DNA from: CAYVCP01 sp964450565
GTDB lineage: Bacteria > Patescibacteriota > Minisyncoccia > Minisyncoccales > CG1-02-41-26
Length of the DNA: 10,310 nucleotides
Assembly: GCA_964450565.1 (NCBI GenBank)
Contig: CAYVCP010000018.1
Location: 1 to 10,310 of the forward strand
Reading direction: 5' to 3'
Below the pieces are notes generated by a model. It was given only the letters and a program-made list of their open reading frames with translations, was not told the origin of the DNA and did no database searches. Shown here piece after piece: positions 1 to 6,400 of this stretch; the first letter of the stretch is position 1, and each line of letters starts with the position of its first letter. Position numbers and translations under genes: made by a program.

Positions 1-55
1 CAACGGTAATAAATCCAAATCCTTTATCTGTAAGGTTTTTAATTGTTCCTTCCAT
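1..55 (-). CDS. Cold-shock-domain protein, N-terminal fragment
   Basis: Reading leftwards from the ATG at 55 gives MEGTIKNLTDKGFGFITV, running off the window edge. This is the start of a CspA-type cold-shock domain: strand beta-1 (GTIKNL) followed by the RNP1-like KGFGFI nucleic-acid-binding motif. Family members are single OB-fold proteins of about 65-75 residues that bind single-stranded RNA or DNA and act as RNA chaperones in the cytoplasm, so roughly three quarters of the gene is missing here. There is no Shine-Dalgarno sequence before the ATG; the upstream bases are AT-rich. It lies 148 nt downstream of the zinc-ribbon gene on the same strand, with promoter candidates in between, so it can be transcribed separately. 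The family assignment is firm for so short a piece because the RNP1 motif is intact. Which paralogue it is cannot be told. Confidence 0.85.
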   Translation of the reverse strand, partial: MEGTIKNLTDKGFGFITV

Positions 56-62
56 ATGTGTG

Positions 63-68
63 ATTATA
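63..68 (-). promoter_or_regulatory. Perfect -10 box close to the cold-shock start codon
   Basis: TATAAT on the minus strand ends 7 nt before the ATG at 55. If used, transcription would begin at or next to the start codon and the mRNA would be leaderless. I found no good -35 at the right distance (the hexamer with 17-nt spacing reads AAACCT). It may therefore be chance in an AT-rich leader. Confidence 0.25.
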
Positions 69-158
69 AATTAATTAATTTTTTAAGGTTTTATCCTAAA
101 GTGTAGCTCTCTGAATAAACTCGACTAAATTCTCATGATGCAACTATCTTATATAAAG

Positions 159-188
159 AATATAAACATAAAAAAAAGCATTAGTCAA
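159..188 (-). promoter_or_regulatory. Candidate promoter of the cold-shock gene (long leader)
   Basis: On the minus strand, TTGACT (188-183) and TATATT (164-159) are separated by 18 nt, which resembles a sigma-70-type promoter. The predicted start, near 152, would leave a leader of roughly 97 nt before the cold-shock ATG. Long leaders are known for cspA-type genes in other bacteria. The spacer contains a run of eight T (177-170), which could equally be the tail of a weak terminator of the zinc-ribbon gene. A competing TATAAT at 68-63 is listed separately. Confidence 0.35.
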
Positions 189-203
189 GCAAAAATAACT
201 GAA

Positions 204-776
204 TTATTTTTTCTTTTTAGAAGAGACGGGTTTTTTAGCTTTACTCTTAACTGTTTTTTTTGGTTTAGAAACTTTTGTTTTTTTGCTTATTTTCTTTTTA
301 ACAGGTTCAACAATATTTGGTTCTATGGGAGCTACAGGAGTTACTATCTTTAAAATCTTATCTAACTTTGCGTTTATCATTTCAAGCTGTTTGCTTGTTT
401 GATCAGAACCCTTACCATATTCTTTTTTACCAAAACATTCACTACAATAAACAGGTTTATCGTTTGTGGGTTTAAAAGGAACCTCGCATTCTCTTCCGCA
501 GTTATCACAAATCACTTTATACATTCTTTTATCATTAGAATTAAACCTTCCAGAATCTCTTCTACTAGATCTGTTTTGCCCTACGCTTTTCTTGTTCCTA
601 AAACAATCATCACAAAAAACAGGTTTATCGTTTGTGGGTTTAAAAGGAACCTCACATTCTTTTCCACATTCACTACAAACTGCCTTGTGCATTGTTGGTC
701 TTTCTGAATTACGACCATCAAACCTTCTGTCATTTCCCCTACTACCAAACTTAGTGTTTCTTCTAAAATTTTCCAT
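204..776 (-). CDS. Tandem CxxC-x17-CxxC zinc-ribbon protein with lysine-rich tail
   Basis: This is a 190-residue cytoplasmic protein with no signal peptide or membrane segment. It has two near-identical zinc-ribbon modules: C34/C37 with C55/C58, and C90/C93 with C111/C114. In each, exactly 17 residues lie between the CxxC pairs, and there is an extra conserved Cys (C41, C97). Both modules share the core ECEVPFKPTNDKPV. The CxxC-x17-CxxC pattern is a recognised small zinc-binding domain that is frequent in Patescibacteria; its molecular role is not established. Around the modules are Arg/Gly/Asn-rich linkers (residues 1-30, 63-85). A predicted short amphipathic helix (about 125-146, LEMINAKLDKILKIV) could mediate oligomerisation. 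It is followed by a Pro/Val stretch and a very basic tail (160-190) ending in KKKK. Nucleic-acid binding is a reasonable inference from the charge and from the cold-shock neighbour, but it is not shown. The ATG at 776 has no SD; the whole reading frame is well formed from it. Confidence 0.85.
   Translation of the reverse strand: MENFRRNTKFGSRGNDRRFDGRNSERPTMHKAVCSECGKECEVPFKPTNDKPVFCDDCFRNKKSVGQNRSSRRDSGRFNSNDKRMYKVICDNCGRECEVPFKPTNDKPVYCSECFGKKEYGKGSDQTSKQLEMINAKLDKILKIVTPVAPIEPNIVEPVKKKISKKTKVSKPKKTVKSKAKKPVSSKKKK
449..485. repeat. Direct repeat copy 1 (37 bp), inside zinc-ribbon module 2
   Basis: This 37-bp stretch is identical to 617-653. It encodes the conserved ECEVPFKPTNDKPV core. The copies are 168 bp (56 codons) apart, matching the spacing of the two modules, and similarity continues past the exact match with scattered differences. 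Identity at synonymous positions points to recent duplication or gene conversion. Confidence 0.95.
617..653. repeat. Direct repeat copy 2 (37 bp), inside zinc-ribbon module 1
   Basis: This is the partner of the identical stretch at 449-485 and covers the same core of the first zinc-ribbon module. The base after it already differs (A here, G in the other copy). Confidence 0.95.
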
Positions 777-793
777 ATTTTTTAGTTATCGTT

Positions 794-821
794 TTAACTA
801 ATAGAATTATATGCTTATAAT
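794..821 (+). promoter_or_regulatory. Promoter of the exporter operon
   Basis: TTAACT (794-799; 4 of 6 consensus bases), a 16-nt spacer and a perfect TATAAT (816-821) predict a start near 828 and a leader of about 98 nt for the adaptor gene. The promoter interleaves with the divergent zinc-ribbon promoter, so both cannot be occupied by RNA polymerase at once. Confidence 0.5.
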
Positions 822-834
822 CAATAAAAAGCAA
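806..834 (-). promoter_or_regulatory. Promoter of the zinc-ribbon gene
   Basis: On the minus strand, TTGCTT (834-829), a 17-nt spacer and a perfect TATAAT (811-806) form a plausible sigma-70-type promoter. The start would be near 799, giving a leader of about 23 nt without an SD. The -35 matches only its first three bases. The -10 is 4 bp from, and facing away from, the -10 of the exporter promoter. Confidence 0.5.
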
Positions 835-877
835 TGCTAAACAAAGAAACTTATTTGTCTAATGCTTAATGAAATAA

Positions 878-892
878 AAGATAAATTATCTT
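878..892. promoter_or_regulatory. Perfect palindrome, possible operator
   Basis: AAGATAA-A-TTATCTT is a perfect inverted repeat with 7-bp arms and a 1-bp centre. The flanking bases TA (875-876) and TA (894-895) also pair across one mismatch. It lies 33 bp before the adaptor start, downstream of the predicted transcription start. It would suit a dimeric repressor acting as a roadblock. A 1-nt centre cannot form a tight RNA hairpin without opening inner pairs, so DNA recognition is more likely. No regulator gene is visible in the window. Confidence 0.4.
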
Positions 893-925
893 GTAGTAAT
901 AGAAAGGTCTATTAATTAAATAAAT

Positions 926-2656
926 ATGAAAATAAAACAATTCACCAAGAAACACAAAATAATTTCTTTGATTATAATAATCGTTCTTATTTTAATCACT
1001 TATTTAATGCTAAGGGTTATTTTTAAACAAGAGGTAAAAGCTCAATATATAACAAGAGCTGTAGAAAAAGGGACTCTTATCACTTCCGTATCAGGTACAG
1101 GACAAGTTTCTTCCAAGAATCAGATTGAACTTAAGTCTCAAGTTTCGGGCAATATCCTCAGCATCAATGTAAGGAATAATCAAACAGTAAAGACAGGTAT
1201 TTTAATCGTACAACTTGATGATAAAGAAGCACAAAAAAATATAAGAGATGCAAAAACTAATCTTGAATCCATAAATATTGATTTACAAAAATTAACACAA
1301 CCAGCAGACGAACTTGATATCTTACAAGCTGAAAATAGTTTATTACAAGCTAAGGAATCAAAAGAAAAGACAGAATATAATCTCGAAAAAGCTTACGCTG
1401 ATGGATTAAATACTATTTCTGATACTTTTCTTGATTTACCCCCTATAATGACAGGCTTACATGAGATGCTTTATGGCACAAACCTTTCTGGAACTAACCA
1501 GTGGAATCTTAATTATTATGCTGATGCAATAAAATATTATACAGATCAAGCCCTTTCTTTTAGAGATACAGCTGACGAAAACTATGGAACTGCCAGAGTA
1601 GCTTATAACAAAAGCTTTGATAATTACAAAGTAACGACTAGATATGCTACATCATCAACCATTGAAAATCTTCTTGATGAAGCCTACGAAACAACAAAAT
1701 TAATTTCTCAAAGCATTAAGTCAGCAAATAATTTAATCGATTTACATGAAGACACGCTTACACAAAAAAGTATTATGATTAAATCGCTTGTTTCCACACA
1801 TCAGAATTCCCTTTCTAGCTACACTAATACAACCAATAACCACCTTTTAAGTCTATTAAGTATGCAAAGCGCTATCAGAAATGCGAAAGAAGATCTACTT
1901 AATGCCGAAAGAAGTATTATAGAAAAAACAAAAAGTTTAGAAAACCTAACAAAGGGAGCAAGTTTATTAGACATTAAATCAAAAGAATTATCTGTAAAAC
2001 AAAAAGAAAACACTTTATTAGACGCAGAAGAAAAATTAAAAGATTATTATATTAGATCTCCGTTTGATGGCGTTATAGCCAATTTAAGCGTCCAAAAAGG
2101 AGAATCTATCTCATCTGGTAATGTAATTAGCTCAATTATTACAGAACAAAAAACAGCACAAGTTACCTTAAACGAGATTGAGGCTGCCTTAATAAAAGAA
2201 GGACAAAAAGCTATATTAGAGTTTGATGCTCTTGATGAACTTTCGATCACAGGTGAAGTAATAGAGATAGATACTATTGGAACTGTTAGTCAGGGCGTTG
2301 TTAGTTATGATGTTAAAATACTTTTTGATATGCAAGACGAAAGAATAAAAGCAGGCATGAGTGTCTCTGCTTCTATTGTTATTGAATCCAAACAAAACGT
2401 TTTATTAATTCCTTCTGTAGCATTAAAAAACCGAGGAAGTATGAACTATGTTAACATTTTAATAAATGACAAAATAGAAACAAAACAAGTTGTTGTAGGA
2501 TCCACAAACGATATTATGGTTGAGATAATAAAGGGACTAGAGAATGGGGATATGGTTATTACACAAACTATTTCAAAAGAAAATACTAACACGATAACAG
2601 GTGGTTTCGGAGCTCCTAATGACAACACAAAAAATATGATGAGGATAATGAGATAA
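926..2656 (+). CDS. HlyD/MacA-type ABC exporter adaptor protein
   Basis: This 576-residue protein is the membrane-fusion/adaptor subunit of a MacAB-like exporter. It is anchored by one N-terminal membrane segment (about 11-33), with the rest outside the cytoplasm. The first half of the lipoyl/barrel-sandwich domain is at about 52-100 (GTGQVSSKNQIELKSQVSG, then NNQTVKTG.L.VQLDD). The second half is at about 374-410 (YIRSPFDGVIANLSVQKGE). Next come a beta-barrel region (410-490) and a C-terminal membrane-proximal domain (490-555), with a short Asn/Met-rich tail. The stretch between the lipoyl halves is about 270 residues, mostly predicted helix, far more than the short hairpin of E. coli MacA, a protein of about 370 residues. 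The start at 926 directly precedes the membrane segment. An AGAAAGG motif lies 18 nt upstream, too far for a normal SD. The ATPase gene begins 2 nt after the stop. The export substrate cannot be deduced. Confidence 0.9.
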   Translation: MKIKQFTKKHKIISLIIIIVLILITYLMLRVIFKQEVKAQYITRAVEKGTLITSVSGTGQVSSKNQIELKSQVSGNILSINVRNNQTVKTGILIVQLDDKEAQKNIRDAKTNLESINIDLQKLTQPADELDILQAENSLLQAKESKEKTEYNLEKAYADGLNTISDTFLDLPPIMTGLHEMLYGTNLSGTNQWNLNYYADAIKYYTDQALSFRDTADENYGTARVAYNKSFDNYKVTTRYATSSTIENLLDEAYETTKLISQSIKSANNLIDLHEDTLTQKSIMIKSLVSTHQNSLSSYTNTTNNHLLSLLSMQSAIRNAKEDLLNAERSIIEKTKSLENLTKGASLLDIKSKELSVKQKENTLLDAEEKLKDYYIRSPFDGVIANLSVQKGESISSGNVISSIITEQKTAQVTLNEIEAALIKEGQKAILEFDALDELSITGEVIEIDTIGTVSQGVVSYDVKILFDMQDERIKAGMSVSASIVIESKQNVLLIPSVALKNRGSMNYVNILINDKIETKQVVVGSTNDIMVEIIKGLENGDMVITQTISKENTNTITGGFGAPNDNTKNMMRIMR

Positions 2657-2658
2657 TT

Positions 2659-3342
2659 ATGATTGAATGTAAAAATATTACAAAAATTTATCAAACAGGA
2701 GGTACAGATTTTAAGGTTTTATCTAATGTTTCTTTTAATATTCAAAAAGGAGAATTCGTAGCTATTATGGGTCCTTCTGGTTCTGGGAAATCTACTTTAA
2801 TGCATATTTTAGGAGCGTTAGATAAACCAACACAGGGTAGTTACTTTTTAGATGGAAAAAACATGCTTTCCTTACAAGACAATGAATTAGCTGAAATTAG
2901 ATCCCAAGAGATAGGGTTTGTCTTTCAATCATTTAATCTTCTCCAAAAATCAACTGTTTTAAGGAACACAATGCTCCCTTTAACTTATAGTTATAAAATA
3001 AAAAAAGAAGAAAGGGAACAAAAAGCAGAGAAATCATTATTAGCTGCTGGTTTAGGAAAAGACAGATGGCTTCATCTTTCTAATCAGTTATCTGGAGGTC
3101 AAATGCAAAGAGTTGCCATAGCAAGAGCACTTGTCAATGAACCGTCTATAATATTAGCTGATGAACCAACTGGAAATTTAGATTCTAAAACAGGAGACAT
3201 CGTTTTAAATACTTTTAAAGAATTGAACGAAAAATACAAGCATACGATCATTTTAATTACTCATGAAAGATATGTTGCAGAACATGCCGATAGAGTAATT
3301 GAAATAAGAGACGGTCAGATAATAGCTGATAAAAAAATTTGA
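2659..3342 (+). CDS. MacB/LolD-type ABC transporter ATP-binding protein
   Basis: This is a 227-residue nucleotide-binding subunit with all expected motifs: Walker A GPSGSGKST (38-46), Q-loop Gln90 in FVFQSFNLL, signature LSGGQMQRVAIARAL (144-158), Walker B IILADEPTGNLD (164-175) with catalytic Glu169, and H-loop His202 in ITHE. The FVFQSFNLL and ADEPTGNLD wording is characteristic of the MacB/LolD/FtsE branch. In this branch ATP hydrolysis drives movements of the permease's extracytoplasmic domain rather than classical translocation through the membrane. Length is typical for a free-standing subunit; in E. coli MacB this domain is fused to the permease, here it is separate. The ATG lies 2 nt after the adaptor stop, and the TGA stop overlaps the permease start, so the three proteins are probably made in a coupled way. 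It acts as a homodimer at the inner face of the cytoplasmic membrane (family knowledge). Confidence 0.95.
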   Translation: MIECKNITKIYQTGGTDFKVLSNVSFNIQKGEFVAIMGPSGSGKSTLMHILGALDKPTQGSYFLDGKNMLSLQDNELAEIRSQEIGFVFQSFNLLQKSTVLRNTMLPLTYSYKIKKEEREQKAEKSLLAAGLGKDRWLHLSNQLSGGQMQRVAIARALVNEPSIILADEPTGNLDSKTGDIVLNTFKELNEKYKHTIILITHERYVAEHADRVIEIRDGQIIADKKI

Positions 3343-4556
3343 TGTTATTTTCAGATTTATTACAAGAAACATATTTTGCACTAAAAGCTAATAAAGCAAG
3401 GTCTTTTTTAACTGTTTTGGGCATTGTTATTGGAATTGGATCTGTAATCTCAATGATTTCTATAGGCCAAGGAGTTACCAAAGATATCGAAAATAAAATC
3501 CAATCCTTGGGATCCAATCTTTTAATTGTAATGCCAGGATCTCAAAAAGCTGTAGGTTCTGTTATAAGGGGTGGAATGGGTTCTGCAAATACTCTTAGTA
3601 CAGAAGATGCAGAATATATTGAAAAAAATGTAAACAATTTAAAAGGAACAGCTCCTGAAGTTTCCTCGAGAGAACAGGTGAAGAACAAAACAAACAACAC
3701 AAACACAAGCATTTATGGGGTTGATGCTGGTTATGCTGATATAAAAAATGTTGAGATAGAAATAGGAAGTTTTATTAGTGATGCAAATGTAAAAAGAATA
3801 TCAAAGGTTGCTGTCTTGGGTCCCCAAGCAAGAGATGATTTATTTGGAGAAGATATAAATCCTGTTGGAGAAAAAATAAAAATAAAAAGTCAAGAATTTA
3901 CTGTTATTGGGTTAACAAAAACAAAAGGAGGAACTGGATTTGGAAGTTCTGATGATTTAATATACATCCCAATCACAACAGCTCAACATTATGTAACTGG
4001 CAATGATTCTGTAAGCGCAATTAATATTGAAGTAACGAAAGAAGAGCTAATGGAACAAGCCCAGCAACAAATTACTATGTTTTTATTGCAAAGACATAAT
4101 GTTAAAGAAGCAGATTTCTCTATTATGAATCAAGCTGATATTATGGAAACCATGTCTTCTGTATCTGGGGCTTTAACTTTATTTCTAGGAGCCATTGCTG
4201 GTATCTCGCTCTTGGTTGGTGGAATCGGAATTATGAATATGATGTTAACTTCAGTTACAGAAAGAACAAGAGAAATCGGTTTAAGAAAATCTCTGGGAGC
4301 TAAAAAAAGAGATATCAATAATCAGTTTCTTGCAGAGTCTATCGTTCTTACATTAATTGGTGGTGTTATAGGAATTATTATCGGTTGGATTATAGCAATC
4401 CTAGTAAGCAAGTTCGGAGGGATAACAACCGAAATTACAATATCTTCAATTTTCTTAGCTTGTTCTGTATCTGCTTTGGTCGGAATTGTGTTCGGATATT
4501 ATCCCGCAAAAAGAGCTTCAAAGTTGAATCCGATTGATGCTTTAAGGTATGAATAA
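3342..4556 (+). CDS. MacB-type ABC transporter permease (FtsX superfamily)
   Basis: This 404-residue permease has the classical MacB topology. It has one membrane helix at about 21-43 (RSFLTVLGIVIGIGSVISMISI), a large extracytoplasmic MacB periplasmic-core domain (about 45-270), and three C-terminal helices (about 274-302, 330-358, 366-386) forming the FtsX fold. The conserved cytoplasmic coupling segment ERTREIGLRKSLGAKKRDI follows the second helix, and the protein ends PAKRASKLNPIDALRYE, typical of the family. I choose the ATG at 3342, which shares its A with the ATPase stop (TGATG). An in-frame TTG one codon earlier (3339) is possible but less likely. Glycine-rich stretches (VIRGGMGSAN, GGTGFGSSDD) lie where homologues have flexible loops. 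With the two preceding genes it makes a complete exporter. Candidate cargoes by analogy are peptides, lipids or antimicrobials, but nothing in the sequence decides this. Confidence 0.93.
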   Translation: MLFSDLLQETYFALKANKARSFLTVLGIVIGIGSVISMISIGQGVTKDIENKIQSLGSNLLIVMPGSQKAVGSVIRGGMGSANTLSTEDAEYIEKNVNNLKGTAPEVSSREQVKNKTNNTNTSIYGVDAGYADIKNVEIEIGSFISDANVKRISKVAVLGPQARDDLFGEDINPVGEKIKIKSQEFTVIGLTKTKGGTGFGSSDDLIYIPITTAQHYVTGNDSVSAINIEVTKEELMEQAQQQITMFLLQRHNVKEADFSIMNQADIMETMSSVSGALTLFLGAIAGISLLVGGIGIMNMMLTSVTERTREIGLRKSLGAKKRDINNQFLAESIVLTLIGGVIGIIIGWIIAILVSKFGGITTEITISSIFLACSVSALVGIVFGYYPAKRASKLNPIDALRYE

Positions 4557-4566
4557 AATATACTTT
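4544..4566 (+). terminator. Weak hairpin over the end of the exporter operon
   Basis: AAGGTAT (4544-4550) can pair with ATACTTT (4560-4566), with one G-U pair and the stop codon in the loop. A pyrimidine-rich but not U-only stretch follows (CTTTATCTTCTCTTTC). The convergent typA stop is only 13 nt away, so any terminator has to overlap coding sequence. Pairing is AT-rich and the U-tract is poor, hence low confidence. Confidence 0.25.
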
Positions 4567-4569
4567 ACT

Positions 4570-6360
4570 TTATCTTCTCTTTCTATCTGCTCGCACCCTA
4601 TCTATCTCAGATAAATTTTGTTTTCTGAGCCTTATGCTTTTTGGAGTAATTTCTAAATATTCATCCTCTGATATTATTTCCATCCCTCTTTCCAAAGTTA
4701 ATTCCATTATAGGGGCAAGTTGAGTTGCAACATCAGATCCAGAAGCACGCATATTTGTAAGATGTTTACCTTTAATCGGATTTACTGTCATATCTATTCC
4801 TTTAGATGTATTACCTATTACCTGCCCCTCGTAAACATTGACATTAGGGCCTACATATAAAACTCCACGCTCTTGAAGATTTGCTAATGCATATGCTAAC
4901 ACTTTCCCAGTTTCTCCAGAAATCATAGACCCAACTTCATATCTTTCAATTTTGCCAACATATGGTTTAAAACCAATTACCTCACTACAAAAAATTCCTT
5001 CGCCTTTTGTGTCTACAATAAATTCACTCCTATAACCAAGTAATCCTCTAGTTGGAATTTGATAAATTAAACGAGTATAATTTTGTTCAGGACGCATAGA
5101 AATCATATGTCCTTTTCTCTTAGAAATCTTTTTTATAACAGTACCAACTGCTTCTTGCGGAGTATCAAGAGTAACTTGTTCAAACGGTTCATACTTAACA
5201 CCATCTATCTCTTTAATAATAGCTCGGGGTTGAGAAACTTGCATCTCATAACCCTCACGACGTATATTTTCAAGTAAAATTGCAATCTGTAATTCTCCTC
5301 TTCCATAAACTTTAAAATAATCATTTGAAGAAAAGTCTATCTTTAAACCAACATTAACTTCTAGCTCTTTCTCTAATCTCTCTTTAATTTTTAAACTGGT
5401 TACATTTTTTCCCTCTTTTCCAACAAAAGGAGAGCTATTTACTAAAAAGTTTAAACAAATAGTTGGTTCATCAATTTTAATAGCTGACAATATTTTTTGA
5501 TCTTCATCGCTACAAATAGTGTCGCTGATATAAATATCAGGTAAACCAGCGATCATAACAATATCACCAGCAACAGCTTCTTTTGCTTCTTTTCTTTTTA
5601 AGCCTTCAAAAGTAAATAATTTTAAAATGTTGCCAGGAATAACTTCACCCGTATGTTTTTTAATAAAAACCCTATCTCCAACTTTTATCTTACCTTGATA
5701 AACCCTACCTATACCCATACGACCAAGATAATTATCATAAGCTAAATTAAAGGCTTGAAAAGCAAAAAGAAGAGACGTATTTGCTTGGGCTGGTGGAATC
5801 TTTTCTAAGATTGTATCAAGAAGAGGAACAAGATCGTTGGATTTATCTTTTAAATTAAGCTTTGCTATTCCGTCTTTGGCAATCGTATAAACAGTTGAAA
5901 AATCAAGCTGTTCATCATTTGCTCCAAGATCCATAAAAAGTTCTAATATCTTTTCATGAGCCCATTCTGGCCTAGAAGAAGGCTTGTCAATTTTATTCAA
6001 AACAACAATCGGTTTTAACCCGAGCTCTAATGATTTTTTCAAAACAAATTTAGTTTGTGGCATTGGACCCTCTTGTGCGTCCACGACAAGTAAAACAGCA
6101 TCAATGGAACGCAAAACTCTTTCTACTTCAGAACCAAAATCTGCATGACCTGGAGTGTCCACAATGTTAATCTTCGTGTTTTTGTAAAAAACTGAAGTAT
6201 TTTTTGAATAAATTGTAATGCCACGTTCTTTTTCAAGATCTTCCGAATCCATACTAGCGTTTTCATCATCAACCATGCCCGTTTGTTGCATTAAAGCATC
6301 AGTTAAACGAGTTTTACCGTGATCTACGTGAGCAATAATTGCAATATTTCTAATTTCCAT
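4570..6360 (-). CDS. typA: Translational GTPase TypA/BipA
   Basis: This 596-residue ribosome-associated GTPase (E. coli BipA has 607) is of the EF-G-like class, involved in ribosome assembly and stress or low-temperature growth in other bacteria. G-domain motifs: G1 AHVDHGKT (10-17), G2 Thr49 in RGITI, G3 DTPGH (68-72) with catalytic His72, and G4 NKID (122-125). The translation-factor beta-barrel follows at about 200-290 (YLGRMGIGRVYQGKIKVGD), then the two EF-G-like alpha/beta domains (RGELQIAILLENIRREGYEMQVSQPRAI; IPTRGLLGYRSEF). The BipA-specific C-terminal domain comes last, ending TPKSIRLRKQNLSEIDRVRADRKRR, as in the family. Two oddities: the residue after the P-loop is Arg18 rather than the usual Thr, and the G5 segment reads TIAKDG where E. 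coli-type proteins have ASALNG, so the G5 Ser is replaced by Ile160. The gene has its own consensus-like promoter and a strong SD. Confidence 0.97.
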   Translation of the reverse strand: MEIRNIAIIAHVDHGKTRLTDALMQQTGMVDDENASMDSEDLEKERGITIYSKNTSVFYKNTKINIVDTPGHADFGSEVERVLRSIDAVLLVVDAQEGPMPQTKFVLKKSLELGLKPIVVLNKIDKPSSRPEWAHEKILELFMDLGANDEQLDFSTVYTIAKDGIAKLNLKDKSNDLVPLLDTILEKIPPAQANTSLLFAFQAFNLAYDNYLGRMGIGRVYQGKIKVGDRVFIKKHTGEVIPGNILKLFTFEGLKRKEAKEAVAGDIVMIAGLPDIYISDTICSDEDQKILSAIKIDEPTICLNFLVNSSPFVGKEGKNVTSLKIKERLEKELEVNVGLKIDFSSNDYFKVYGRGELQIAILLENIRREGYEMQVSQPRAIIKEIDGVKYEPFEQVTLDTPQEAVGTVIKKISKRKGHMISMRPEQNYTRLIYQIPTRGLLGYRSEFIVDTKGEGIFCSEVIGFKPYVGKIERYEVGSMISGETGKVLAYALANLQERGVLYVGPNVNVYEGQVIGNTSKGIDMTVNPIKGKHLTNMRASGSDVATQLAPIMELTLERGMEIISEDEYLEITPKSIRLRKQNLSEIDRVRADRKRR

Positions 6361-6372
6361 AAAAAAATAAAA

Positions 6373-6391
6373 TCCCTCCTAAAGCGAGGAA
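6373..6391 (-). promoter_or_regulatory. SD-containing hairpin in the typA leader
   Basis: The minus-strand SD AGGAGGGA (6380-6373) is the strongest ribosome-binding sequence in the window and ends 12 nt before the ATG. The sequence TTCCTC (6391-6386) can pair with GAGGGA (6378-6373), with one G-U pair, around a 7-nt loop GCTTTAG. This hides most of the SD. The placement at the very 5' end of the predicted mRNA suggests control of translation initiation or of mRNA stability. The pairing is seen in the sequence; a regulatory role is inferred. Confidence 0.45.
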
Positions 6392-6400
6392 GATAACATA

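Noticed and set aside
466..801. Plus-strand open frames opposite the zinc-ribbon gene (also 135-353 and 399-707)
   Set aside because: They are antisense shadows: their translations are Phe/Ile/Leu-rich reflections of the Lys-rich gene and of the duplicated module, and the minus-strand protein has clear zinc-ribbon motifs.
3339..3341. TTG as the start of the permease
   Set aside because: The adjacent ATG at 3342 forms a TGATG junction with the ATPase stop, a common coupled arrangement, and adds a normal MacB N-terminus without the extra residue.
3340..3342. Recoding of TGA as glycine, as in some Patescibacteria
   Set aside because: The ATPase ends naturally at this TGA at the family's usual length, all other complete frames use TAA, and no gene contains an in-frame TGA, so the standard bacterial code fits.
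926..4556. Type I toxin secretion system (HlyB/HlyD)
   Set aside because: The ATPase and permease are separate and of the MacB/FtsX type, not a fused HlyB-type exporter, and no RTX-like substrate or TolC gene is present.
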